Notes: a model not told the origin generated them from the letters alone. 64,000 nucleotides of DNA from Xanthomonas sp. (GCF_017163755.1 NZ_JAFIWC010000001.1:372001-436000); one strand, 5' to 3'; shown: positions 16,856 to 26,779, numbered from the stretch's first letter. A program made the numbers and translations.

Positions 16856-19800
16856 ATGTCCACTTCCCGTTTCGTCCATCTGCACGTCCACACCGAGTTC
16901 TCGCTGGCGGATTCGACCATCCGTGTGCCCGAGAAACCGGATCAGGCCGACCCGAAGAAAGCCAAGCAGGCCAACCTGCTCAGCCGCGCGGTCGAGTTGA
17001 ACCTGCCGGCGCTCGCGGTCACCGACCTGAACAACCTGTTCGCGCTGGTCAAGTTCTACAAGGCCGCCGAGGGCGTGGGCATCAAGCCGATCGCCGGCGC
17101 CGACCTGCTGATCGCCGACAGCGCCGCCGAGACCCCGTGGCGGCTGACCGTGCTGTGCCGCAACCGCGACGGCTACCTGAGCCTGTCGCGGCTGCTGACC
17201 CGCGCCTGGCTGGAAGGCCACCGCAACGAAGGCGGCGTGGCGATCCGCTCGGACTGGCTGAAGACCGGCTGCGACAACCTGTTCGCGCTGGCCGGGCGCG
17301 AGAGCCTGGCCGGACGCCTGGCCAGCGAAGGGCGCCACGACCTGGCCGAGCAGCAGCTGGCCGACTGGCAGCGCAGCTTCGGCGACGGCCTGCACCTGGA
17401 ACTGACCCGCACCGGCCGCGACGGCGAGGACGCGTTCAACCAGTTCGCGCTGCACGCCGCCGGCATGCGCGGGCTGCCGGTGGTCGCCAGCAACGACGTG
17501 CGCTTCCTGTACGCCAGCGATTTCGCCGCGCACGAGGCGCGCGTGTGCATCTCGTCGGGCCGCGTGCTCGACGACCCCAAGCGCCCGCGCGAGTACAGCG
17601 ACCAGCAATACCTCAAATCGGCCGAGGACATGGCCGCGCTGTTCGCCGACATCCCCGATGCGGTGGACAACACGCTGGCGCTGGCGCAGCGCTGCAACAT
17701 CGAGATGCAGCTGGGCACCTACTTCCTGCCCGCCTATCCGGTGCCCGACGACGAGACGCTGGACAGCTGGATCCGCAGGCAGTCCCGCGACGGCCTGGAC
17801 GCGCGCCTGGAGAAGAACCCGCTGGCGCCGGGCAAGACCCGACAGGACTACGTCGACCGGCTGGAATTCGAGCTGGACACCATCATCAAGATGGGCTTCC
17901 CCGGCTACTTCCTGATCGTGGCCGACTTCATCCAGTGGGGCAAGAACCACGGCATCCCGATCGGCCCGGGCCGCGGTTCCGGCGCCGGCTCGCTGGTGGC
18001 GTGGGCGCTGCAGATCACCGACCTGGACCCGCTGCCCTACAACCTGCTGTTCGAGCGCTTCCTCAACCCCGAACGCGTGTCGATGCCCGACTTCGACATC
18101 GACTTCTGCATGGACCGCCGCGACGAGGTGATCGACTACGTCGCGCGCAAGTACGGGCGCGACCGGGTCAGCCAGATCATCACCTACGGCACCATGGCGG
18201 CCAAGGCGGTGGTGCGCGACTGCGGCCGCGTGCTCGGCTTCCCGTACGGCCTGGTCGACGGCGTGGCCAAGCTGATCCCGAACATCCTGGGCATCACGCT
18301 GAAGGATGCGATGGGCGAAGGCAAGGAATCGGAGATGGCTTCGCCGGAGCTGATCCAGCGCTACCAGAGCGAGGACGACGTCCGCGACTTGATGGACCTG
18401 GCGCGGCAGCTCGAGGACCTGACCCGCAACGCCGGCAAGCACGCCGGCGGCGTGGTGATCGCGCCGACGCCGCTGTCGGACTTCTGCCCGCTGTTCGCCG
18501 AACACGACGTCGACGGCCTGGGCAAGAACCCGGTGACCCAGTTCGACAAGGACGACGTCGAGCAGGTCGGCCTGGTCAAGTTCGACTTCCTCGGCCTGCG
18601 CACGCTGACCATCATCGACTGGGCGGTGAAGGCGATCAACGTGCGCCGCGCCAGGACCGGCGAGGCGCCGCTGGACATCGCCACGCTGCCGCTGGACGAC
18701 ATGCCCACCTACAAGGACATCTTCGCCTCGGGCAATACCGGCGCGGTGTTCCAGTTCGAATCCTCGGGCATGCGGCGGCTGCTGAAGGACGCCAAGCCCG
18801 ACCGCTTCGAGGACCTGATCGCGCTGGTGTCGCTGTACCGGCCCGGTCCGATGGACCTGATCCCGGACTTCAACGCGCGCAAGCACGGCCAGCAGGAGAT
18901 CATCTATCCCGATCCGCGCACCGAAGCGATCCTGAAGGACACCTACGGCATCATGGTGTACCAGGAGCAGGTGATGCAGATGGCGCAGATCGTCGGCGGC
19001 TACTCGCTGGGCGGCGCCGACCTGCTGCGCCGCGCGATGGGCAAGAAGGTGCCGGCGGAAATGGCCAAGCACCGCGAGATCTTCCGCGAGGGCGCGGCCA
19101 AGGGCGGCGTCGGCCAGGCCAAGGCCGACGAGATCTTCGACCTGATGGAGAAGTTCGCCGGCTACGGCTTCAACAAGTCGCACGCCGCCGCCTACGCGCT
19201 GGTCAGCTACCAGACCGCGTGGCTGAAGCGGCACTACCCGGCCGAGTTCATGGCCGCCACGCTGTCCTCGGACATGGACAACACCGACAAGGTGGTCGGC
19301 TTCCTCGACGAGGTGCGCAACCTCGGCCTGACCGTGCTGCCGCCGCGGCTCAATGCCTCGGCGTACATGTTCGAAGCGGCCACACCGGACACCATCCAGT
19401 ACGGCCTGGGCGCGATCAAGGGCGTGGGCCGCGGCGCCTGCGAGGCGATCGTGGCCGAGCGCGAGCGCGGCGGACAATACGCCACGCTGCTGGATTTCTG
19501 CACCCGGGTCGAATCGGCCAAGCTCAACAAGCGCACGCTGGAGGCGATGATCAACGCCGGCGCGATGGACGGGCTGGGCAGCAACCGCGCCACATTGATG
19601 CTGCAGCTGCCGGAAGTGCTCAAGGCCACCGAGCAGATGGCGCGCGAACGCGCCTCGGGGCAGAACTCGCTGTTCGGCGGCGCCGACACCAGCGCCCCGG
19701 CGCTGCGCCTGGAACTGCCGGAAAGCAAGGAATGGCCGCTGGGCCAGCTGCTGTCCGGCGAGCGCGAAACGCTGGGCTTCTACCTCAGCGGGCACCCGTT

Positions 19801-20446
19801 CGACCCGTACCGCGACGAGGTCCGCGACCTGGTCGGCTGCGACCTGAGCGCGCTGGACAAGATCTGTTCGCAGTCCGGCGGCGGACGCGGCGGCGGCGAT
19901 GGCGAGAAGCGCGCCTGGCGCCCGGAAACCAGCGCGATCCTCGCCGGCCAGGTGGTCGGGGTGCGGCGCAAGGGCGACAGCCAGATCTTCGTGCAGCTGG
20001 AGGACGGACGCGGGCGCGTGGAATGCAGCGCGTTCTCCGATGCGATCGCCGAGTTCGGGCACCTGCTCACCCGCGACCGCATCCTGATCGTCAAGGGCGG
20101 CCTGCGCGAGGACGAATTCAACGGCGGCTACGCGCTGCGCATCCGCCAGTGCTGGGACTACGAGCAGATCTGCACGCACCACGCGCAGCGCCTGTCGCTG
20201 CGCCTGGACCTGCGCCAGCGCGACACCTGGCGGCGCATCGACGCGCTGCTGGCGCGCCACCGTCCGGGCAAGACGCCGCTGCGCCTGGACCTGCTGCTGC
20301 GCAGCGCGCAAGGCGGCGTGGCCGGCATGCTCGACCTCAACGGCAGCCAGTCGGTGCGGGTGGATCCGCAGCTGCTGGACATGCTGCGCGCCGATCCGGG
20401 AGTGCGCACGGTCAAGGTGAAGTACAACCCGCCGTGGGCGACCTGA
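16856..20446 (+). CDS. dnaE: DNA polymerase III alpha subunit
   Basis: DnaE is the replicative polymerase of the Pol III holoenzyme. The 1196-aa product starts with a PHP domain (FVHLHVHTEFSLADST). The C-family polymerase core carries GPGRGSGAGSLVAW and the catalytic aspartates in PDFDIDFCMDRRDEVIDY near residue 420. A helix-hairpin-helix region follows (GLGAIKGVGRGACEAIV, about 845-861), then an OB-fold (TSAILAGQVVGVRRKGDSQIF, near 1025). The length is normal for the gammaproteobacterial DnaE1 type. Replication genes next to lpxB-rnhB, with accA downstream, match the order in E. coli. Confidence 0.97.
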   Translation: MSTSRFVHLHVHTEFSLADSTIRVPEKPDQADPKKAKQANLLSRAVELNLPALAVTDLNNLFALVKFYKAAEGVGIKPIAGADLLIADSAAETPWRLTVLCRNRDGYLSLSRLLTRAWLEGHRNEGGVAIRSDWLKTGCDNLFALAGRESLAGRLASEGRHDLAEQQLADWQRSFGDGLHLELTRTGRDGEDAFNQFALHAAGMRGLPVVASNDVRFLYASDFAAHEARVCISSGRVLDDPKRPREYSDQQYLKSAEDMAALFADIPDAVDNTLALAQRCNIEMQLGTYFLPAYPVPDDETLDSWIRRQSRDGLDARLEKNPLAPGKTRQDYVDRLEFELDTIIKMGFPGYFLIVADFIQWGKNHGIPIGPGRGSGAGSLVAWALQITDLDPLPYNLLFERFLNPERVSMPDFDIDFCMDRRDEVIDYVARKYGRDRVSQIITYGTMAAKAVVRDCGRVLGFPYGLVDGVAKLIPNILGITLKDAMGEGKESEMASPELIQRYQSEDDVRDLMDLARQLEDLTRNAGKHAGGVVIAPTPLSDFCPLFAEHDVDGLGKNPVTQFDKDDVEQVGLVKFDFLGLRTLTIIDWAVKAINVRRARTGEAPLDIATLPLDDMPTYKDIFASGNTGAVFQFESSGMRRLLKDAKPDRFEDLIALVSLYRPGPMDLIPDFNARKHGQQEIIYPDPRTEAILKDTYGIMVYQEQVMQMAQIVGGYSLGGADLLRRAMGKKVPAEMAKHREIFREGAAKGGVGQAKADEIFDLMEKFAGYGFNKSHAAAYALVSYQTAWLKRHYPAEFMAATLSSDMDNTDKVVGFLDEVRNLGLTVLPPRLNASAYMFEAATPDTIQYGLGAIKGVGRGACEAIVAERERGGQYATLLDFCTRVESAKLNKRTLEAMINAGAMDGLGSNRATLMLQLPEVLKATEQMARERASGQNSLFGGADTSAPALRLELPESKEWPLGQLLSGERETLGFYLSGHPFDPYRDEVRDLVGCDLSALDKICSQSGGGRGGGDGEKRAWRPETSAILAGQVVGVRRKGDSQIFVQLEDGRGRVECSAFSDAIAEFGHLLTRDRILIVKGGLREDEFNGGYALRIRQCWDYEQICTHHAQRLSLRLDLRQRDTWRRIDALLARHRPGKTPLRLDLLLRSAQGGVAGMLDLNGSQSVRVDPQLLDMLRADPGVRTVKVKYNPPWAT

Positions 20447-20504
20447 GTCCGCAACGCCGCTCCTCGCGCCAACCATTCCCTTCCGCACACACCGAGCACC
20501 GCCC

Positions 20505-21398
20505 ATGACGCGTTTCCTGCCCCTGCTGTTGTGCGCCGCGCTGCTCGGCGGTTGCGGCGAGTCGGCGCAGCGCTTCGTGGTCGACAACCCGACGTCGGCA
20601 CCGCTGCACATCGTCGTCGACGACCAGGCCCACACCGTGGCCGCGGACAGCGCGATCCCGCTCACGCTGGCGCCCGGCGCGCACCGGCTGCGGACCGCCG
20701 CGCTGGGCGAGGTGCCCTTCATCGTCTACGCCGGCGGCGACGGCGGGCTGATCAACCCGACCCTGTCCGACTACGTGATCGGCCGCGAGATCTACGTCAC
20801 CGATGCGTCCAAGCTGAAGAACTTCGGCACGGTGGAGAACGCCGTGACCCTGCAAGGGGTGACGGTGCGCGGCCCGTTCGAGGCGCGGCACGCGCTGTTC
20901 ATCGGCAAGCAGTGGGACTACGGACTGCGCGAACCGTTTCCCGAGCGTGCCATGACCTACGTCGCCGACCGCGGCGGCAACATCAAGTCCAAGCTGTTCG
21001 GCGCCGCCGAGTTCATCGCCTACTACGAGGCCGGCAGCGGCCAGCCCGGCTACTTCGCCCAGCAGCGCGCACCGGGCTGGCGCGCGCCGCGGCGCACGCT
21101 GGAGACCGCGCCGCCGGCATTGCCGCCGCTGGCCCCGGCGTTCGAGGCGCACGCCGCGCCGCTGCGCCAGGTCTACGCCCGCTATCTGCATGCGTCCGAT
21201 CCGGCACAGCAGCGCCAGCTGCAGAAGGACTACTTCCAGGCCATGCTGCAGTTCACCGCGGCCACCGCCACGCTCGGCGCGGACCTGGGCGCCGAGGCGA
21301 ACCAGGCGCGCAACGACTTCGTGCTGCAGCTCGGCCAGGCCTTCGGCAGCCCGGCGCTGGTCGCCGCCGCGCCGGCCGCGGCCGACCCGCGCCGCTGA
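20505..21398 (+). CDS. Predicted lipoprotein of unknown function
   Basis: This is a 297-aa protein with a lipoprotein signal ([17 protein letters not shown], lipobox LLGGC, lipidated Cys at residue 17). The mature part begins with a beta-rich region ([18 protein letters not shown]) that looks like a small Ig-like or carboxypeptidase-regulatory-type sandwich. A central domain and a Pro/Ala-rich linker (about 195-220) follow, then a helical C-terminus. It is probably tethered to the outer membrane, facing the periplasm. I do not recognise the family. It stands between dnaE and accA, where E. coli has no gene. Confidence 0.75.
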   Translation: MTRFLPLLLCAALLGGCGESAQRFVVDNPTSAPLHIVVDDQAHTVAADSAIPLTLAPGAHRLRTAALGEVPFIVYAGGDGGLINPTLSDYVIGREIYVTDASKLKNFGTVENAVTLQGVTVRGPFEARHALFIGKQWDYGLREPFPERAMTYVADRGGNIKSKLFGAAEFIAYYEAGSGQPGYFAQQRAPGWRAPRRTLETAPPALPPLAPAFEAHAAPLRQVYARYLHASDPAQQRQLQKDYFQAMLQFTAATATLGADLGAEANQARNDFVLQLGQAFGSPALVAAAPAAADPRR

Positions 21399-21499
21399 CC
21401 CCGCAGCCCGACCCGCCCCTGCGCTACACCGCACGGCCCCGTACGGGTTGGCCGCAGCCGTTCGGCTACACTTGCCGCTTTAGTTCACGACGGTTTCCA

Positions 21500-22459
21500 A
21501 TGAATCCGAACTACCTCGACTTCGAGCAACCCATCGCCGATCTGGAAGCCAAGATCCAGGAACTGCGCAATGCCAGCACCGGGCCGGCGGTCAACGTCGA
21601 CGCCGAAGTGCGGACCCTGCAGGACAAGCTGCGCGTGCGCACCGCGCAGATCTTCCGCGACCTGTCCTCGTGGCAGATCTCGCAGCTGGCGCGGCACCCG
21701 CAGCGGCCGTACACGCTGGACTACATCGGCGTGTTCTGCGACGAATTCCAGGAACTGGCCGGCGACCGCGCCTTCGCCGACGACAAGGCGATCGTCGGCG
21801 GCCTGGGCCGCATCAACGGCCGCCCGGTGGTGATCATCGGCCACCAGAAGGGCCGCGACACCAAGAGCAAGGTGGCGCGCAACTTCGGCATGCCGCGCCC
21901 GGAGGGCTACCGCAAGGCGCTGCGCCTGATGAAGCTGGCCGAGCGCTTCAAGCTGCCGCTGCTGACCTTCATCGACACCCCCGGCGCCTACCCCGGCATC
22001 GGCGCCGAGGAACGCGGCCAGTCCGAGGCGATCGCACGCAACCTGATGGAGATGGCCGAGCTGAAGGTGCCGGTGATCTGCACCGTGATCGGCGAAGGCG
22101 GCTCCGGCGGCGCGCTGGCAATCGGCGTCGGCGACCGCACGCTGATGCTGGAGTACGGCACCTATTCGGTGATCTCGCCGGAAGGCTGCGCGTCGATCCT
22201 GTGGAAGGACGCCGGCAAGGCCAAGGACGCGGCCGAACAGCTCGGCCTGACCGCCAAGCGTCTGTCCGCGCTGGGCCTGGTCGACAAGGTCGTGCGCGAG
22301 CCGATCGGCGGCGCGCACCGCAACCCGACGCAGATGGCCAAGCGCCTGAAGGCGGTGCTGCTCAACGAGCTCGATGCGCTGGAACAGCTGCCGCTGGAGC
22401 AGTTGCTGCGCAAGCGCTACGAGCGCCTGCGCGGCTACGGCGCCTACGAGGCGGCGTAG
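21500..22459 (+). CDS. accA: Acetyl-CoA carboxylase carboxyltransferase subunit alpha
   Basis: AccA pairs with AccD to transfer CO2 from carboxybiotin to acetyl-CoA, forming malonyl-CoA for fatty acid synthesis. The 319-aa product begins [19 protein letters not shown], the family N-terminus. It contains [20 protein letters not shown] and [26 protein letters not shown], hallmark crotonase-fold motifs, and [15 protein letters not shown]. The ATG at 21500 gives the canonical start. It is functionally linked to the fabZ-lpx genes 8 kb upstream, since they draw on the same acyl-ACP pool. Confidence 0.97.
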   Translation: MNPNYLDFEQPIADLEAKIQELRNASTGPAVNVDAEVRTLQDKLRVRTAQIFRDLSSWQISQLARHPQRPYTLDYIGVFCDEFQELAGDRAFADDKAIVGGLGRINGRPVVIIGHQKGRDTKSKVARNFGMPRPEGYRKALRLMKLAERFKLPLLTFIDTPGAYPGIGAEERGQSEAIARNLMEMAELKVPVICTVIGEGGSGGALAIGVGDRTLMLEYGTYSVISPEGCASILWKDAGKAKDAAEQLGLTAKRLSALGLVDKVVREPIGGAHRNPTQMAKRLKAVLLNELDALEQLPLEQLLRKRYERLRGYGAYEAA

Positions 22460-22472
22460 CCGTTTGGCAGGA

Positions 22473-22545
22473 TTGGGAATTCGGGATTCGGGAGTGGTAT
22501 CGGCAGGCCGGCAAGGCCGAAGAACGCGACATCCGCCGATCCCAA
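22473..22545. repeat. Degenerate GGGATTC heptamer element (accA / HemJ-like junction)
   Basis: GATTGGGAATTCGGGATTCG on the left and GATCCCAATCCCC on the right are diverged arms of the heptamer family, with T replacing C. They lie between the convergent accA and HemJ-like genes, where the resulting stem could act as a transcription barrier. Confidence 0.55.
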
Positions 22546-22552
22546 TCCCCGC

Positions 22553-23032
22553 TCAGAACGGCTTGAACAGCACCAACCAGATCACCACCAGCAACAGCAG
22601 CACCGGGATCTCGTTGAACCAGCGCAGCGTGCGCGAGGACGGCAGCCTGCGCGCCTGGGGCACGCCCTTGAGCCAGCGCCCGGCCACCGTGTAGTGCGCC
22701 ATCAGCAGCAGCACCAGGGCCAGCTTGGCGTGCAGCCAGCCGCTGCCCGGCGCGACCATCGTCGGGAACGCGGGCAGCACCTTGTAGCCCAGCCACAGCA
22801 CCGCGCCCAGGATCAGCGCCAGCCCGAACACCATGTGCCCGAAGCGGTACAGGCGCCGGCCCATCAGCACCAGCCGCGCCTGCACTTCCGGCTGGCCGGC
22901 GCTCTCGGCGATGTTGACCAGGATCCGCGGCAGGTAGAACACCGCCGCCATCCACGCGATCACGAACAGCAGGTGCAGGGTCTTGACGCCCAGATACAGC
23001 GTGTAGGGATCGATCCATGGGGTGGATGGCAT
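22553..23032 (-). CDS. HemJ/CopD-family four-helix membrane protein (probable protoporphyrinogen oxidase)
   Basis: This is a 159-aa inner-membrane protein with four predicted helices. The N-terminal segment (TLYLGVKTLHLLFVIAWMAA, then VFYLPRILV) closely resembles HemJ, the heme-b protein that oxidises protoporphyrinogen IX in bacteria lacking HemG and HemY. The conserved His of LKTLH-type sequence and the Arg of LPR are present, as is a later WLHAKLALVLLLMAHY with the conserved Lys. The start at 23032 (MPSTPWIDPY) is preferred; 23071 would add 13 polar residues overlapping the divergent promoter region. HemJ is the best guess; a CopD-like copper protein is the alternative. Confidence 0.75.
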   Translation of the reverse strand: MPSTPWIDPYTLYLGVKTLHLLFVIAWMAAVFYLPRILVNIAESAGQPEVQARLVLMGRRLYRFGHMVFGLALILGAVLWLGYKVLPAFPTMVAPGSGWLHAKLALVLLLMAHYTVAGRWLKGVPQARRLPSSRTLRWFNEIPVLLLLVVIWLVLFKPF

Positions 23033-23096
23033 GCGCTGGCTCCGTGTCGCTGGCGTAGGATGTGACGCCATTTTCGCCTATCCGCCGCGCGCACGC

Positions 23097-23717
23097 ATGG
23101 ACACGCCACGCTTGAACAAATCCTACGACGCCGACTACTTCCAGCGCTGGTACCGCCGCGACGGCATCGGCGACGCCGCGCGGCTGGCGCGCAAGGTCGC
23201 GCTGGCGGTGGCCCAGGCCGAGTACTACCTGGAGCGGCCGATCCGCAGCGTGCTCGACATCGGCTGCGGCGAAGGCGCCTGGCGCGCGCCGCTGCTGAAG
23301 CTGCGGCCCAGGCTGCAGTACCTGGGCTTCGACAGCAGCGACTACGCGGTGCGCCGCTACGGCCGCCAGCGCAACCTGCACCCGGCGCGCTTCGGCGACT
23401 TCGCCTGGCTGCGTCCGTGCGCGCCGGTGGACCTGCTGGTGTGCGCCGACGTGCTGCACTACGTGCCCAGCCGCGAGCTGCGCCAGGGCCTGCCCGGCCT
23501 GGCCGAGCTGTGCGGCGGCGTGGCCTTCCTGGAAACCTTCGCGATGGAAGACGACTTCGACGGCGACCACGACGGCTTCCAGCCGCGCCCGGCACGCTGG
23601 TACCGGCGCCAGTTTGGTGCGCAGGGCCTGCGCGCGGTCGGCAGTCACTGCTGGCTGTCGCCTGCGCTGGCGGGCGATGCCGCCGCACTGGAAGGGACCG
23701 GCCTGCCGCCCCATTAA
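23097..23717 (+). CDS. Class I SAM-dependent methyltransferase
   Basis: This is a 206-aa protein with a Rossmann methyltransferase fold. VLDIGCGEGAWRAPLL (about residues 57-72) is motif I for S-adenosylmethionine binding, and YLGFDSSDYAV supplies the acidic residue of motif II. DLLVCADVLHYV is motif IV. The N-terminus MDTPRLNKSYDADYFQRWYR starts at the ATG at 23097; the in-frame codons upstream overlap the divergent gene and look non-coding. The substrate cannot be read from sequence. It is transcribed away from the HemJ-like gene across a 64-bp gap. Confidence 0.8.
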   Translation: MDTPRLNKSYDADYFQRWYRRDGIGDAARLARKVALAVAQAEYYLERPIRSVLDIGCGEGAWRAPLLKLRPRLQYLGFDSSDYAVRRYGRQRNLHPARFGDFAWLRPCAPVDLLVCADVLHYVPSRELRQGLPGLAELCGGVAFLETFAMEDDFDGDHDGFQPRPARWYRRQFGAQGLRAVGSHCWLSPALAGDAAALEGTGLPPH

Positions 23718-23780
23718 GGTGCAACCACACCGGATAGGCTATGCTGCACGGCAGCATACGCTCAGGATGGGAATCACGGC

Positions 23781-25094
23781 ATGCTCTACCAGTGGCACGA
23801 ACTGACCCGCAACCTGCTTGCTCCCTGGGTCCACCAGGCCGCGGCCAACGCCAAGATCTTCTCCGACGCCAACAGCCTGTGGGCCACGTTGCCCGGCGCC
23901 GAGCGCCTGGCGGCGACCAACGAATTGCTGCACCGCCTGGGCAAGGACTACGAGAAGCCGGCCTGGGCGCTGGACCACGTCGAGGTGGACGGCCACGCGC
24001 TGCCGATCGTCGAGCAGGAAGTGCTGCGCAAGCCGTTCTGCCGCCTGTTGCGCTTCAAGCGCTTCAGCGACGACGCCAAGGTGGTCGCCGGGCTCAAGCA
24101 GCAGCCGGCGGTGCTGGTGGTGGCGCCGCTGTCCGGCCACCACGCCACGCTGCTGCGCGACACCGTGCGCACGCTGCTGCGCGACCACAAGGTCTACGTC
24201 ACCGACTGGATCGATGCGCGCATGGTGCCGCACAGCGACGGCGACTTCGGCCTGGACGACTACGTCAACTACGTGCAGGACTTCATCCGCCACATCGGCG
24301 CCGACAAGCTGCACGTGATCAGCGTGTGCCAGCCGACCGTGCCGGTGCTAGCCGCGGTGTCGCTGATGGCCGGCCGCGGCGAACCCACGCCGCGCTCGCT
24401 GGTGATGATGGGCGGGCCGATCGACGCACGTTGCAGCCCCACCCAGGTCAACAACCTGGCCACGCGCAATCCGCTGTCGTGGTTCGAGAACAACGTGATC
24501 CACACCGTGCCGCAGGCCTATCCGGGCCATGGCCGCCAGGTGTATCCGGGTTTCCTGCAGCACACCGGCTTCCTGGCGATGAATCCCAGCCGGCATTTCA
24601 TGTCGCACTGGGATTTCTACGCCAACCTGGTCAAGGGCGACCTGCAGGACGCCGAGGCGCATCGGCGCTTCTACGACGAATACAACGCGGTGCTGGACAT
24701 GCCGGCCACCTACTACCTCGACACGATCCGCGTGGTGTTCCAGCAATTCCTGCTGCCGCGCGGGGAATGGGTGATCGGCGGCGAGCGGGTCGATCCGGCG
24801 GCGATCCGCGACACCGCGCTGCTGAGCATCGAAGGCGAGCTGGACGACATCTCCGGGCTCGGCCAGACCGCGGCCGCGCACGCGCTGTGCACCGGCATCG
24901 CCGCCGATCGCCACCAGCACATCGAGGTCGAAGGCGCCGGCCACTACGGCATCTTCAGCGGGCGCCGCTGGCGCGACATCGTCTACCCGCAGGTGCGCAG
25001 CTTCATCGCCCGCAACGCACCGCAGCAGGCGGCCGCGCCGGCGGCCAGCAACGTCACCCCGCTCAAGCGCCGCGGCGGCCGCAAGGCCGGCTGA
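23781..25094 (+). CDS. phaZ: Intracellular poly(3-hydroxybutyrate) depolymerase
   Basis: This is a 437-aa alpha/beta-hydrolase of the intracellular PHB depolymerase family, which degrades native polyhydroxyalkanoate granules. The nucleophile is a cysteine, in ISVCQPTVPVLA, instead of the usual serine. By codon position the presumed triad is Cys183, Asp355 (EGELDDISG) and His388 (GAGHYGIFSG). As I recall, these are the residue numbers reported for the Ralstonia eutropha PhaZ1 enzyme. The C-terminal tail is Ala- and Arg/Lys-rich (LKRRGGRKAG). No PHA synthase or phasin gene is visible nearby. Confidence 0.9.
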   Translation: MLYQWHELTRNLLAPWVHQAAANAKIFSDANSLWATLPGAERLAATNELLHRLGKDYEKPAWALDHVEVDGHALPIVEQEVLRKPFCRLLRFKRFSDDAKVVAGLKQQPAVLVVAPLSGHHATLLRDTVRTLLRDHKVYVTDWIDARMVPHSDGDFGLDDYVNYVQDFIRHIGADKLHVISVCQPTVPVLAAVSLMAGRGEPTPRSLVMMGGPIDARCSPTQVNNLATRNPLSWFENNVIHTVPQAYPGHGRQVYPGFLQHTGFLAMNPSRHFMSHWDFYANLVKGDLQDAEAHRRFYDEYNAVLDMPATYYLDTIRVVFQQFLLPRGEWVIGGERVDPAAIRDTALLSIEGELDDISGLGQTAAAHALCTGIAADRHQHIEVEGAGHYGIFSGRRWRDIVYPQVRSFIARNAPQQAAAPAASNVTPLKRRGGRKAG

Positions 25095-25318
25095 GCGGGT
25101 GCGCCGGCCGCTGCGAGCGGCGGCCGGCGGCCAGGGAATCTCCTGGACCGCATTCGTCTTCGTCGTGTGAGCTTGTGAATTCCCCTTGGGCGCACGGCAC
25201 AGCGTGCGCTCTCGCGAAAGCGGCGTCAGCCCGACACGCATCGTCGCTCGACACGGCCGCCCTCTCTCTCGCCCGACGGCGCAGCATCCGCGGCGCGCCC
25301 CCAAGCGCGTACAGCCGG

Positions 25319-26239
25319 TTACTGCGCCGAACTGTGCACCAGCAGGTGCTTGGCCAGCAGCCCGTGCAGCTTGCCGAACAGGCGTGCCAGGTGCAGCGTG
25401 CCGAACAGCATCACGATACCCAGCACGCTCCACAGCAGCAGCGACCAGGGCGCATCGCGGGTCACGTTCCAGTCGCCGAAGGACATATAGAAATCGTTCG
25501 GGAACAACAGCGCCAGCGGCGCGGCCACCAGCGCCAGCGCGGTGCTCAGCAGGGTGATGAACACGCTGAAGTAGAAGATCCCCAGCGGCAGCATCAGCAG
25601 GAAGTACAGCATCGTGGTCCAGGTGCGCGCGTCGGTGAACATCTGCCCGATGCGCCGCAGCCACGGCTGCTCGCGCTCGCTGTACAGCGGCCTGCGCGGC
25701 ATGCGCTCGCCGAGCAGCACCTCGACCACGCGCCCTTCGACCAGCGACAGCACCCGCACCGAGCCGAAGAACAGCACCAGCAGCGGCACGCCGATGATCA
25801 GCACCAGCAGGCCCAGCGAGGTGCTGGCGCCGGTGACCACCCAGGTGAAGTAGAAGATGCCGGTGACCAGCGACAGCAGCATGTAGAACAACGCACCGTA
25901 GGCGCGCGGGTCGGCGGCCACGCCGAAGAAGCGGCCCAGCAGCGACTTGCGCTTGGGCGGCGCCGGCGGCTTCAGCGCGCGGCTCACCGTCACCTCGGTC
26001 TCGCGGTAGATCTCGGCCACCTCTTCCGGGGCGCCGTAGCTGCCGGCCACCCCGGCGATGATCTCGGCCTCGCTCTTGCCGGTCTGCTCGGCCAGCTCCG
26101 AACGCAGGTACTCCTCCGCGTCGTAGAGCGCGTCCTGGATCATCGCCGGATCGGCGCCGGCCAGCGCCGCGCGCAGCTGGGCCAGGTATTCGGGAATGGT
26201 GGTCGGCAACGGCCGCACCGCAACGTGTTCGATGTTCAT
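25319..26239 (-). CDS. Sensor-domain multipass membrane protein paired with PadR
   Basis: This is a 306-aa protein. The N-terminal cytoplasmic part (about 1-95) resembles the DUF1700/HAAS helical region (IPEYLAQLRAALAGADPAMI, then DAEEYLRSELAEQTG) often fused to or coded beside PadR regulators. The rest holds about five hydrophobic segments in a duplicated arrangement, each pair marked by a GIFYF motif (SLVTGIFYFTWVV and LPLGIFYFSVFI). The start at 26239 overlaps the PadR stop by 4 bases (ATGA), so the two are coupled. An upstream in-frame ATG at 26302 lies inside the PadR gene. The ligand is unknown, and a role in envelope-stress sensing is inference. Confidence 0.75.
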   Translation of the reverse strand: MNIEHVAVRPLPTTIPEYLAQLRAALAGADPAMIQDALYDAEEYLRSELAEQTGKSEAEIIAGVAGSYGAPEEVAEIYRETEVTVSRALKPPAPPKRKSLLGRFFGVAADPRAYGALFYMLLSLVTGIFYFTWVVTGASTSLGLLVLIIGVPLLVLFFGSVRVLSLVEGRVVEVLLGERMPRRPLYSEREQPWLRRIGQMFTDARTWTTMLYFLLMLPLGIFYFSVFITLLSTALALVAAPLALLFPNDFYMSFGDWNVTRDAPWSLLLWSVLGIVMLFGTLHLARLFGKLHGLLAKHLLVHSSAQ

Positions 26240-26601
26240 TCTGAAACCCCCTCCAGCACGGAATCGACGGAATCGCGGGTGGCGCGCCACGCGGCAGCCC
26301 ATTGCTGCAGCGCCTCGCGCCCCTGCTCGGTAATGCGGTAGTAGCGCCGCGGCGGCCCGGCCATCGACGGCTCGACGTGGCTGAGCAGCAGCCCGGCCCC
26401 CTCCAGGTTGCGCAGCACCGGATACAGCGCGCTCTGCTTGCCGCTGAGCACGCCTTCGCCCACTTTCTCCAGGCGCTTGGCGATCAGGTAGCCGTACATC
26501 GGCTCGCCCGCCTCGGCCAGCACCGCCAACAGCGCCAGCGACACGGTGCCCGCGCTCAGCTCCTTCTGGAACTTCCTCAGCTGCGCATCCGGCTCGACCA
26601 T
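26236..26601 (-). CDS. PadR-family transcriptional regulator
   Basis: This is a 121-aa winged-helix repressor. The PadR N-terminal domain is clear: [24 protein letters not shown], then [21 protein letters not shown] and the wing [14 protein letters not shown]. It is the first gene of a two-gene operon with the sensor-domain protein, an arrangement common for PadR regulators that control their membrane partner. The start follows a GGAGG ribosome-binding sequence on the complementary strand. Confidence 0.9.
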   Translation of the reverse strand: MVEPDAQLRKFQKELSAGTVSLALLAVLAEAGEPMYGYLIAKRLEKVGEGVLSGKQSALYPVLRNLEGAGLLLSHVEPSMAGPPRRYYRITEQGREALQQWAAAWRATRDSVDSVLEGVSE

Positions 26602-26779
26602 GACCGCCTCCCGCTATGTTGGAGTCGATACTAGTGTTGAGTCAGCTATAGCGAATGTGCCGATAGTCATCCGCGCGCGCTACCCGCGGCTGCGACCCCT
26701 CCGGCGGCGTCGCCGCGCGCCCCTGTCATTGCCGCACGGGGTCGGCGAGAATCCGCTGACCTTCCTGCCGGCCCGACCG

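Noticed and set aside
16796-20722. 1308-codon open frame on the minus strand across dnaE
   Set aside because: It is an exact antisense shadow of dnaE; high GC at third codon positions leaves opposite frames open. The translated residues are low-complexity His/Arg/Gln/Ala with no domain.
25095-25318. Small gene or terminator between phaZ and the sensor gene
   Set aside because: A GC-rich imperfect hairpin near 25100-25130 lacks a T tract, and no ORF has a ribosome-binding site. I see nothing firm in these 224 bases.
23741-26341. 866-codon plus-strand frame across phaZ and the PadR operon
   Set aside because: It is out of frame with phaZ and antisense to the PadR and sensor genes. The reading shows Gln/His/Arg-rich shadow sequence.
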